From contig JAXLQJ010000024.1 of assembly GCA_046331705.1 (NCBI GenBank), forward strand, positions 1 to 64,000: a stretch of DNA of 64,000 nt, written 5' to 3'. The stretch is from JADJOY01 sp046331705 [NCBI: bacterium] (GTDB taxonomy: Bacteria > JADJOY01). This document shows, one piece after another, positions 9,074-16,381 of the stretch. The position numbers were made by a program, and so were the translations under genes. A model generated the notes under the pieces. The model saw nothing but the letters and a program-made list of their open reading frames with translations, was not told the origin of the DNA and did no database searches. Positions within the stretch are counted from its first letter, which is position 1. The number at the start of each line of letters is the position of its first letter.

Positions 9074-9366
9074 AGCGGAAGCACGTGGGCTCGAAGCTCG
9101 ACGAGCTGCTCGAAGAGGACGGCACCCTCGGTCCCGCCACCGAGATCGCGCTCAAGCGCGTGATCGCCTGGCAGATCGAGCGGGCCATGGCGAAGAGCCG
9201 GATGACCAAGACCGAGATGGCCCGACGCATGAGAACGAGCCGTGCAGCACTCCATCGACTGCTCGATCCGGCGAACCCATCGGTGACGCTCAGGACCATG
9301 GATCGAGCGGCAGCGGTGCTGGGGAAACGGCTGCGCGTCGAGCTGGTGGACGGGAAGGCAGCGTGA
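9070..9366 (+). CDS. XRE-family antitoxin (HigA-like)
   Basis: This is a 98-residue protein with a helix-turn-helix of the XRE type at about residues 43-90: MTKTEMARRMRTSRAALHRL followed by SVTLRTMDRAAAVLGKRLRV. The N-terminus (VGSKLDELLEEDG) is typical of antitoxins paired with Gp49/HigB toxins, which they neutralise and whose operon they repress. The ATG overlaps the stop of the truncated toxin by 4 bases, so the gene order is that of a toxin-first HigBA-type operon. The antitoxin is complete while its toxin is not, making this a probable orphan antitoxin. Confidence 0.75.
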   Translation: MKRKHVGSKLDELLEEDGTLGPATEIALKRVIAWQIERAMAKSRMTKTEMARRMRTSRAALHRLLDPANPSVTLRTMDRAAAVLGKRLRVELVDGKAA

Positions 9367-9412
9367 CGGTCGGCTTGGCGACGGGATCGCCGAGCGCGGC
9401 TCTGCACGGCGG

Positions 9413-9568
9413 TCAGCCACGCGGGACTCGTCGCAGTCGAGGACGCCGGCCGGGCTTCTCCCTCAGCACCGCGAGCGCCAGGTCGATGTGCAGTAGAGCC
9501 GCGGAGCTCTCGTTGCGAGCGAGAGCCTTCTTCGCGCCTTCGAGCGCGGTGCGCAGCTGTGACAAATT
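9413..9568 (-). pseudogene. Short coding remnant, family unknown
   Basis: A minus-strand stretch of about 50 codons encodes a helical segment, QLRTALEGAKKALARN then LLHIDLALAVLRE, with good third-position GC and a stop at 9413-9415. No start belongs to it; upstream the frame runs into the tRNA-like scar and low-complexity sequence. It looks like the 3' end of a gene cut off by recombination at the scar. The rest of 9367-9679 shows nothing recognisable. Confidence 0.3.
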
Positions 9569-9681
9569 TGTAACAAGCGGGCCCTGTTCGGGCCTGTTCA
9601 GCCCTACCTGGCCGTCTCCACCAGGTCCGAAATTGCTGGCTTTTGTTGGCTCGCGTAGGCTGGCGTACGGCGCCGAATCGC

Positions 9682-9704
9682 TTCGATTCCCGCCGCCTCC
9701 ACCA
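9682..9704 (+). repeat. tRNA/tmRNA 3'-end fragment, probable att site
   Basis: These 23 bases have the exact layout of the 3' end of a tRNA-like molecule: T-loop TTCGATT, 3' T-stem CCCGC, acceptor strand CGCCTCC, discriminator A and a terminal CCA. The 5' T-stem strand (expected GCGGG) and everything before it are absent: 9677-9681 read ATCGC. T in the acceptor strand (position 70) plus discriminator A fit the alanine identity of tmRNA better than a serine tRNA. Integrases commonly recombine at such 3' ends and leave a copy at the far junction. With a broken integrase 6 kb to the left, I infer an attR-like scar of an element inserted in ssrA or a tRNA gene outside the window. Confidence 0.45.
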
Positions 9705-9734
9705 CTTGACCGGCTGGAATCATTCGATTCCGGA

Positions 9735-10065
9735 GCCGCCGCACCAGCCGCTCTCGCCTCGACCTTGAGCCCGGGAGCCTTGTGGAGGTCGACGACCTCC
9801 AGGCGCGGGTCCGCGACCGGCTCTCCAGCGCTGGACACGGTGTCGCCGACGCGGAACCGTTGCTTCGTCTGCGCCGCCGTTCCGATACCGACGGTGAAGT
9901 TCCGCGGCTCGGGTATCCCCCGAATTACCGGCGAGTGATACGGCGTGGGCGCGTTGGAGGATCTTGTCGTCCCAACGGATGCCGATGTATTCGAGGCCCA
10001 TGCCCAACGACCGAGCCCCGAGCACTCGCCGCGCACGGAGACCCAGCTCCACTCCGTCCGGCCGG
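9735..10065 (-). pseudogene. Frameshifted conserved hypothetical protein
   Basis: Two minus-strand frames join near 9955. The first encodes GVELGLRARRVLG and LGMGLEYIGIRWDDKILQ; the second encodes YHSPVIRGIPEPRNF, VGIGTAAQTKQRFRVGD and VADPRLEVVDLHKAPGLKV. Both read as a real protein with PxHSPVIRGIPEPR-type conservation, but no single frame holds it, and the 3' end dissolves into the tRNA-like scar. I do not know a function. Its 5' end lies back-to-back with the HNH endonuclease gene. Confidence 0.5.
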
Positions 10066-10071
10066 CACACC

Positions 10072-11001
10072 GTGGCGAGCGTCGAGGACCCAGTCGGCGC
10101 CGAGATTGCGGAGCGATTCAGCAAGATTCGCTGCTACGAGCGAGGCGACGTTCGTGCGCCTCACAAGCCGCTCCTGCTGCTGCTTGCACTTGCTCGTGTT
10201 CAGCGACGCGAATCAAGGCTCATGCCCTACCGCGCCCTCGAGCCTGAGCTGCGGTCCCTTCTCGAGCAGTTCGGTCCACCGACGAAGCAGCAAGCACAGC
10301 CGGAGCTTCCGTTCTGGAAGCTGCAGAACGACGACCGTCTCTGGGAGGTCGACAAACATGCCGAGCTGCTCGAACTGACCCGAGATCGGAAGAAGCCGGA
10401 CTTCATCCCTGCGCCGCTGCTACGAACACAGAACCCGGACGCCGGCTTCCCGCCGGACTTGGATGCAGCGCTTCGGCAACGGCCTGCGTTGGTGAACGCG
10501 ATCGCTCAGAGCATTCTCGAAGCGAATTTTCCGCCGTCGCTGCATGAGGGGATTCTCGATGCGGTCGGCTTTCCTTGGGCGCCGGTGTCTGGACCGAGGC
10601 AACAACGAGACCCCGACTTCCGCCGCGTCGTCCTCCGAAACTACGAGTACCGATGCGCCGTCTGTGGCTACGACGGTCGCCTTGGCTCATCCCATCTCGG
10701 CATCGAAGCAGCCCACGTCCAGTGGCATGCGTTCCACGGTCCCGACGCTCCCGACAACGGGATCGCTCTCTGCACGTTTCACCACAAGGCGCTCGATCTT
10801 GGCGCGATCGGTTTGGACGAGTCGCGACGAATCCTTGTCTCCAGCGAGGTGAACGGAAGCAACGAGGTGAACTACCTCCTCCTTCGCCACGCGAACCGGT
10901 CGCTCCACCCGCCCCAGGCTGGGACTGCCCCACCTGCGATTCCTCACATCCAATGGCACGGTCGCGAAGTCTTCCGAAAGCCAGCTCGATCGAGCACCTG
11001 A
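10072..11001 (+). CDS. HNH endonuclease with phosphorothioate-DNA-binding-type domain
   Basis: The 309-residue product has an N-terminal domain beginning IAERFSKIRCYERG then APHKPLLLLLALARVQ, followed by ALEPELRSLLEQFGP and PFWKLQNDDRLWEV. This is the pattern of the sulfur-binding domain (SBD) of ScoMcrA-like type IV enzymes, which recognise phosphorothioated DNA. Residues about 185-250 form an HNH nuclease: CAVCGYDG, EAAHVQWHAF and DNGIALCTFHHKALD, giving the zinc-site cysteines and the catalytic H and N. Expected action is cutting incoming sulfur-modified DNA. The GTG at 10072 is chosen because the domain starts almost immediately after; no strong ribosome-binding site is visible. No dnd-type modification genes are in the window, consistent with a type IV role. 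Confidence 0.75.
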   Translation: MASVEDPVGAEIAERFSKIRCYERGDVRAPHKPLLLLLALARVQRRESRLMPYRALEPELRSLLEQFGPPTKQQAQPELPFWKLQNDDRLWEVDKHAELLELTRDRKKPDFIPAPLLRTQNPDAGFPPDLDAALRQRPALVNAIAQSILEANFPPSLHEGILDAVGFPWAPVSGPRQQRDPDFRRVVLRNYEYRCAVCGYDGRLGSSHLGIEAAHVQWHAFHGPDAPDNGIALCTFHHKALDLGAIGLDESRRILVSSEVNGSNEVNYLLLRHANRSLHPPQAGTAPPAIPHIQWHGREVFRKPARSST

Positions 11002-11103
11002 CCCAGCCCTACAGCGTCCCTTCAGGTGCGAGTTGACGCGCGTGGTGCGGTGATTCAGAGTGCGGCGCCCCGATCGCGGGACGGTTCTCGCGCGAGATCT
11101 CTC

Positions 11104-12957
11104 GTGACTGTCGACGCCTTGCGCAGCCGCCGCCCCGCTCACCTCGCCCGAGTGGTGGTGTTGCTGGCGGGCCTTTGCGCGCCAGCGTCGGCGTCGGTCG
11201 CCGGCGAATCTCCCGCCACCGACGCGCCCGCGGATTCGCTGCCTGCGAACACCGGCGCTCCCGCCGACGCCGCCACCGCGGCGGGTGGCGCGAGCCCCGC
11301 GCGCGCGCCGCTACGTTACGACTTGAATGACGACATCCGTCTCGAGCTTGGCGGCTACTACCGCTTCCGTGTCACCGATCGCACGGAGATGCTGCTCTCG
11401 GAGATTCCGTTCGGCGCCCGCGCCGGCGAACGGGTGGTGTCCGAGAGCCAGGTTTCCACCGAGCACCGCTTGCGGCTGGAGCCGGTGGCGACCTTCTACG
11501 ACCAAGCGAGCGTGCACCTTCAGCTCGATGTCTTCACGGGGATGCTCTCGGGCGACACGTCGGGCCGCGAGTACATGTACTTCGCGCAGCCGCCGCAGCG
11601 CCTGAGCGAGATCGACGGCGGCGACTTCGACGACTTCGTGCCGACGCATCTTCGTCAGATCTACGGCCAGTGGAACTCGCCGGCGGGGCGCTTGGTGCTC
11701 GGCCGCACCGGCAGCGATTGGGGGCTCGGGCTCTTGGCGTCGAACGGTGGCGACGCACCGCGTACCCACGGGCGCAACGACTTCGGCGACGCGTACTACG
11801 GCGACATCGTCGACCGCGCGCTCTTCGCCACCAAGCCGCTCAGCGTGGTGCAGGCACTCGCGGGCGGGCAGCCGAACGCAGACGCAGACCCGCTCGTCCT
11901 CGCCTTCGCCTACGACTGGAACGTGGTGCGCGACAGCCTGGTGCGCACGGAGCAAGACAAGCGCGATCTGCTCCGCGCTTCCACGCCTGGTAGCACCATC
12001 GAGCTCGTCGCCGATCCCGAGGACGACGATGCCCACCAGTGGATCGGCGCGGTGCGCGTCGACACCCAACCGTTCGAGGGCGGCTTCTACGCGGCGCGCC
12101 GCGAGCTCGAGCGGCAAGACGTGCTGGTCCCGCCCGGCAGTCGCCCGCGCGACGAGTTCCTGCGGGTCTGGGCGTTCGACGCGTACGCGAAGCTCGACGC
12201 GCGCCCGGCTTTCCTCGGCGGCGGCTCGCTCTACGCGGAAAGCGAGCTGGCGTTCGTCACCGGCGAGACCAACCTCACGGTGTCACGCGTGCTCCAGTCG
12301 CCCAACACGCCCTTCCCCGCGAGCGACGTCGAGCAACTCGGCGTGATCGCCCGCGGCGGCGTGCTCCTCGACTCCTTCGACCTGATCCTCGAAGGCGGCT
12401 ACGCCTCGGGCGACGCCGATCCCTTCGACGACGAGGTCCGAAACTTCCGCTTCCATCCCGACCTCAACGTCGGGCTGATCCTCTTCGAGAGCCTGCTCGC
12501 CGAGACCTCGGCGACCTCCGCGCGAAACGCCGTGCTGGTCTTCGGCGAAGGCGGCCCGGTGCGAACGCTTGGCGCGGATCTGCTCGCCACCAACGGCGGC
12601 GTCACCAACGCAGTCTTCTTGAGCCCGCGGGTGCGGATACGCCCGTGGTCCACACTCGAAGGCGTGCTCGGCGTGCTGTGGGCGCGTACCGCCACCGATT
12701 ACGTCGATCCCGCCAACGACTTCATCCAGAGCGGGGCGTTCGGGCTCTTCAATCCGTTCGGCGCGCCGTCCTCGAATCGCGAGCTCGGAGTCGAGATCGA
12801 TCTCGCGCTGCGCTACACGTTCGAGCCCACGTGGTCGAGCGTCGAGGTGGGCCTCGAATACGGCCATCTCTTCCCGGGCAACGTCTTCGAGAACGTCGAC
12901 GGCGATCGCATGGACGACGTCGACCTCGTCCGCGGGCGCCTCACCTTTCGGCTCTGA
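11104..12957 (+). CDS. Outer-membrane beta-barrel protein (alginate-export/porin-like)
   Basis: The 617-residue product (from the GTG at 11104, which places the signal peptide LARVVVLLAGLCAPASASVA near the N-terminus) has an Ala/Pro-rich linker and then a long run of alternating strands from about residue 75 (DIRLELGGYYRFRV) to the C-terminus (GRLTFRL). Features such as RLVLGRTGSDWGLGLL, YAESELAFVTGET and LEGGYASGDADPFDDE are typical of AlgE-like export barrels that form anionic channels in the outer membrane. It ends in Leu rather than the usual Phe. No alginate genes flank it, so the substrate is unknown. A GTG at 11026 in frame would add 26 unlikely residues. Confidence 0.65.
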   Translation: MTVDALRSRRPAHLARVVVLLAGLCAPASASVAGESPATDAPADSLPANTGAPADAATAAGGASPARAPLRYDLNDDIRLELGGYYRFRVTDRTEMLLSEIPFGARAGERVVSESQVSTEHRLRLEPVATFYDQASVHLQLDVFTGMLSGDTSGREYMYFAQPPQRLSEIDGGDFDDFVPTHLRQIYGQWNSPAGRLVLGRTGSDWGLGLLASNGGDAPRTHGRNDFGDAYYGDIVDRALFATKPLSVVQALAGGQPNADADPLVLAFAYDWNVVRDSLVRTEQDKRDLLRASTPGSTIELVADPEDDDAHQWIGAVRVDTQPFEGGFYAARRELERQDVLVPPGSRPRDEFLRVWAFDAYAKLDARPAFLGGGSLYAESELAFVTGETNLTVSRVLQSPNTPFPASDVEQLGVIARGGVLLDSFDLILEGGYASGDADPFDDEVRNFRFHPDLNVGLILFESLLAETSATSARNAVLVFGEGGPVRTLGADLLATNGGVTNAVFLSPRVRIRPWSTLEGVLGVLWARTATDYVDPANDFIQSGAFGLFNPFGAPSSNRELGVEIDLALRYTFEPTWSSVEVGLEYGHLFPGNVFENVDGDRMDDVDLVRGRLTFRL

Positions 12958-12985
12958 CCGGCATCATTCACCAACGGCGCGCTGC

Positions 12986-13005
12986 GGCCGCGACGGAGCG
13001 CGGCC
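12986..13005. terminator. Bidirectional hairpin between convergent genes
   Basis: GGCCGCG (12986-12992) pairs with CGCGGCC (12999-13005) around a 6-base loop, in the 67-base gap between the outer-membrane protein and the convergent lipoprotein. No T-run follows on either side. Confidence 0.5.
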
Positions 13006-13024
13006 CTCCAGGGCGATTGCGCGT

Positions 13025-16000
13025 TCAGTCTTTCCAGGGGCAGCCGTCCGCGAACGAGCTGACCAGGATCTCGCGCGACGGGTCCTTCGGATCGGGCTGC
13101 CAGCTGCGCTGGATCCGGCAATCCCACTCGGGACGCCACTCGCTCCCGGCGGCACCAAGGAAGGCCCCCATCTGCCCTTGGGACGACTGGGTGTAGACGC
13201 CGTAGTAGCCAGGCGCGTAGTCCGGCGACGGTCGGGGCAACGCGTGGTACTCGTGACGCTTGCCGAAGGGCAGCCTGAGCGCGGCGCGCCCGTTGCCGGT
13301 GTCCACCGGCGGGAACGGCGCCAGCGGATTCACCGCGTCCTCGCGGCAGAGCCGGCAATACGGCGAGTCGTCGCCGTCGGCGCACGTGAAGTCGCGGCTC
13401 TCGACGCGCGGCATCGTGCAGTTGTTGCCGTCGGCGTCCTCGGGGTCGTAAAGCGGGAACCCAAACGGCGACTCCGGGCGATCCAGACCCAAGAGCACCT
13501 CACGCTCGGTGAGCCAATCGTTCTTCGCGAGCAGCGCGGCGAGATCGTCGCCCGGTTTCCCGAGCAAGCCCGCGGCGCGCGCCAGCGCGAGCTGGTTGTT
13601 GATCGGCACCGTCAGGTCGCCGGGATCGGTGAGCTGCAAGACGTTCTTCGCCGGCCACCCCTCGGGCCGATCGACGAACCAGCGCACGCCGTAGTTGATG
13701 GGATCGGCGGGCTCGAGCGTCATCTGCGCCAGGCTCACGAAGCGGCGGAAGCGTGGCGTGTTGCGATCGAGACCGAAGCCGCGGAGCGGCGATGTCACCT
13801 GAAGCTCGCCGACGAGGGTCCCGCCAGCGTCGAATGATTGGAGCGAGACGGGGTCGCCCTCGTCCGCCGCGACGCCGATGACGAAGCCGCCATCGGCCAT
13901 CACGTCGGCCCACTTCTCTTCGCCGTTCACGAGGTTCCGCCCGTGGATGCGCCCTCCGGCGCGCGTCGCGATCGTCCCCAGATCGAAGCGCCGCAAGTTG
14001 TTCTCGGCGCGCACGCTCATTTGGCCGGCGCCGCCTGCGCCGCCCGCCGGCTCACCGATGAAGACCGGTCCCAGCACCTCGTAGTAGATCCGGTACATCA
14101 CGTCCTTGAGATCGCTGCGCAGCATGACGTCGGTGAGCCCGCCGCCGGGAACCACCGGCGCGCCGGCGACGATGCGGCGCTCGGCGCCGATCATCACGCT
14201 GCTCACGATCCCACCCAGCGAGATGCCGGTCTGGAAGTAGCGCTGCGGCGCCGCGGCCACCGCGGGTTTCGCGCCCTCGGCATACGGCGCGTAGAGCGTG
14301 GTGCCACCCACGTCGAGGACGCCGTCCATGTTGAAGTCGCCGGCACCCAAATGGCGGAACGCCTCCTCGGGGGAGAGCTTGGCAGGCGGTGTCGACGGCG
14401 CCGGTGGCACTTGCGCCTGATCGAAGTGCTCGAGAATGCGCAGCAAGCGCATCAGGTCGATGACCGTCTGGCGCACCACGTCGCGGGTCTTGAAGGTGTC
14501 CGCGCTCCAGAAGTTGGCGCCGTTGTCGGGATAGCCGTCGCCGCTCAAGTCGACGGCGCGGCCTTGAACGCCGAGCGCGTCGAAGAATCCGACCTTGAGC
14601 AGGTTGTCGACGATCTCTTCAGGCGTGTCGCCCACCGGCTTCGTGCCGAAGATCCGCGACAGGAGCCGCAACACGGCCTCCTGCAGAGACGGCGGCAGGC
14701 CTTCGAAGAGATCCAGGATGTCCTTGCGGCTCAGGATCGGACCGTGCCCCACTGCGTCGATCGCCATCACGGCGACGCCGTTCTTCGCCAGCGCGTTCGC
14801 CGACGCGATCGCCTCGAAGCGGATGCTCTGGTTGCCGTGGCAGTAGAGCGCCACCGGGAAGGGCGGCTGGTGCGCGGCGGTGGCCTTGGGAACGCACAGG
14901 ATGAACGGCACCTCCTCGACGCCCACCGTGGCGCGGCCGGTTGCGAGATCGATGTCGAAGAGCTCGTCGGGCGTGGCGCGGAAATTGGTGGTCTGGTACT
15001 GGCCGAGCACGCAGTAGTCGACGTTCTCGAAGGAGAGCATCGCATCGCCGATCTCGGGGAAGAGCGGCGTCACGATCTCGAGCAGCTCGCCGAACACATT
15101 GACGTCGAGCAGGTACGGATTCTTGATGCCCGGCGCCACTTCCTTTTCCAGGAACGGCACGCCGAGGGACGTGACTTCGCTCAAGACCGGCGGGAACTCC
15201 GCCTGCAGATGGCCGAGCGAGCCCTGGCCGTCGAGGCCCGCGGCCACTCCGTCGAAGACGTCCGAGATCGACTGAGTGGTGAAGGACCAGGCGAACGCGA
15301 TGTCGTCGGCGCCGACGCCCGCCTGCGCCAGGAACGGCAGCGCACCGCGCACGGCGTCGACCTGTGTCGCGTGAGCGGTGTACGGAAAATTCTCGGGAGC
15401 GCACGCCGCACCGCCGTTGCGGTCCTGCACGCTCTTGGTCACGACCATCACGTATTGCGTCTTGGGGCGAAGCGGCAGGATGGGCCGCAGGATCAGCGTG
15501 TTGGTTTCCTTCTCGTAGAAGGAGAGCAGCTCGGGAACGCCGTCGCCGTCGAGGTCCTCGCGGTTGTCGGGGCGGAACGCGAGCTGCTCGTCGATCTCCT
15601 CGCCTTGGAAGAACGCTTGCGTCTCGCCGCGCGCGTTGGTGCCGTACGTGTACGGCGGAAACGAGCGTCCGCCTGGTGGGAACGGGAAGCCCTGGATGCG
15701 GATCGGGAAGTTGGCGCTGTTGCGGGTGTCGAGCGGCGCGAATCGGCTCCCCCAATACGGCTCGGTGGCGCCGAGATCGACGAGCAGCACGCTGTTGGCC
15801 CCCGGCTCGCCGAGCCGTGTGGGATCGCTGGTGATGGTGTGTAGGTCGATCGGATGGTCGACATCGAATGCGACGCTGATCGGCGCGAAGGTCCCCCAGC
15901 CGTCGAGCGACGAGAGCCCGCGCCGCACCGCCTGCTCGAAGACCGTGGGTGCAAAGATCCGCACGTTCACGCGCCGGCCGGTGGGCGAGCTGGTGTCGAT

Positions 16001-16222
16001 CACCGTCGCGACGTCGTTGGGCAGCGGCACCTCGGGCGTGTGCTCGGTGAGCGGATCGAAGATCACCCGCGGACCGCCTTCGCAGCTCGCGGTCAGCTCG
16101 GCCGGCTCGAGCGAGCCACCGTCACCGCAACCCGCGAACGCGAGCAGCACGGCCGCGAGCGCCGCACCAACGAGACCACGACGGATGTGAATCGAGATGG
16201 CGGGTTGGTGTTCGCGAGACAT
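13025..16222 (-). CDS. Large alpha/beta-hydrolase lipoprotein (bacterial lipase-like)
   Basis: The 1065-residue protein starts at an ATG at 16222 with a lipoprotein signal, LAAVLLAFAGC, so it is probably anchored by Cys to a membrane. The N-terminal third has strand-rich Ig-like features (FDPLTEHTPEVPLPND, and LILRPILPLRPKTQYVMVVT), as in the N-terminal domain of bacterial virulence-type lipases. The hydrolase core contains FPVALYCHGNQ (oxyanion region), VMAIDAVGHG and the nucleophile elbow TGISLGG, with a large insertion between them. LQLTDPGDLTVPINNQ is a plausible acid/His neighbourhood. EF-hand-like pieces (DLSGDGYPDNG, DFNMDGVLDVGG) may bind calcium. It is divergently transcribed from an amidohydrolase lipoprotein, and a shared substrate is possible. 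Confidence 0.7.
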   Translation of the reverse strand: MSREHQPAISIHIRRGLVGAALAAVLLAFAGCGDGGSLEPAELTASCEGGPRVIFDPLTEHTPEVPLPNDVATVIDTSSPTGRRVNVRIFAPTVFEQAVRRGLSSLDGWGTFAPISVAFDVDHPIDLHTITSDPTRLGEPGANSVLLVDLGATEPYWGSRFAPLDTRNSANFPIRIQGFPFPPGGRSFPPYTYGTNARGETQAFFQGEEIDEQLAFRPDNREDLDGDGVPELLSFYEKETNTLILRPILPLRPKTQYVMVVTKSVQDRNGGAACAPENFPYTAHATQVDAVRGALPFLAQAGVGADDIAFAWSFTTQSISDVFDGVAAGLDGQGSLGHLQAEFPPVLSEVTSLGVPFLEKEVAPGIKNPYLLDVNVFGELLEIVTPLFPEIGDAMLSFENVDYCVLGQYQTTNFRATPDELFDIDLATGRATVGVEEVPFILCVPKATAAHQPPFPVALYCHGNQSIRFEAIASANALAKNGVAVMAIDAVGHGPILSRKDILDLFEGLPPSLQEAVLRLLSRIFGTKPVGDTPEEIVDNLLKVGFFDALGVQGRAVDLSGDGYPDNGANFWSADTFKTRDVVRQTVIDLMRLLRILEHFDQAQVPPAPSTPPAKLSPEEAFRHLGAGDFNMDGVLDVGGTTLYAPYAEGAKPAVAAAPQRYFQTGISLGGIVSSVMIGAERRIVAGAPVVPGGGLTDVMLRSDLKDVMYRIYYEVLGPVFIGEPAGGAGGAGQMSVRAENNLRRFDLGTIATRAGGRIHGRNLVNGEEKWADVMADGGFVIGVAADEGDPVSLQSFDAGGTLVGELQVTSPLRGFGLDRNTPRFRRFVSLAQMTLEPADPINYGVRWFVDRPEGWPAKNVLQLTDPGDLTVPINNQLALARAAGLLGKPGDDLAALLAKNDWLTEREVLLGLDRPESPFGFPLYDPEDADGNNCTMPRVESRDFTCADGDDSPYCRLCREDAVNPLAPFPPVDTGNGRAALRLPFGKRHEYHALPRPSPDYAPGYYGVYTQSSQGQMGAFLGAAGSEWRPEWDCRIQRSWQPDPKDPSREILVSSFADGCPWKD

Positions 16223-16381
16223 GGTCGTCGTCGAAAGGAATGGCGTTGAGCGGCGGCAAGATGACGGAGGCGCCACGACTCCGTCCAGCACGGTGACGAG
16301 ACTCGAAGGGTCCCATGAATGCCCGGCGGGCGATCCGCGGCCGTGATCGTTCGGTGGCAAGTCCGCCGCGAAGCGAGGATG

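Noticed and set aside
13838-15844. 668-codon plus-strand frame
   Set aside because: It is the exact antisense of the lipase-like lipoprotein, which has a signal peptide, lipobox and GxSxG. The antisense translation is a low-complexity mix of Ala, Arg, Val and His.
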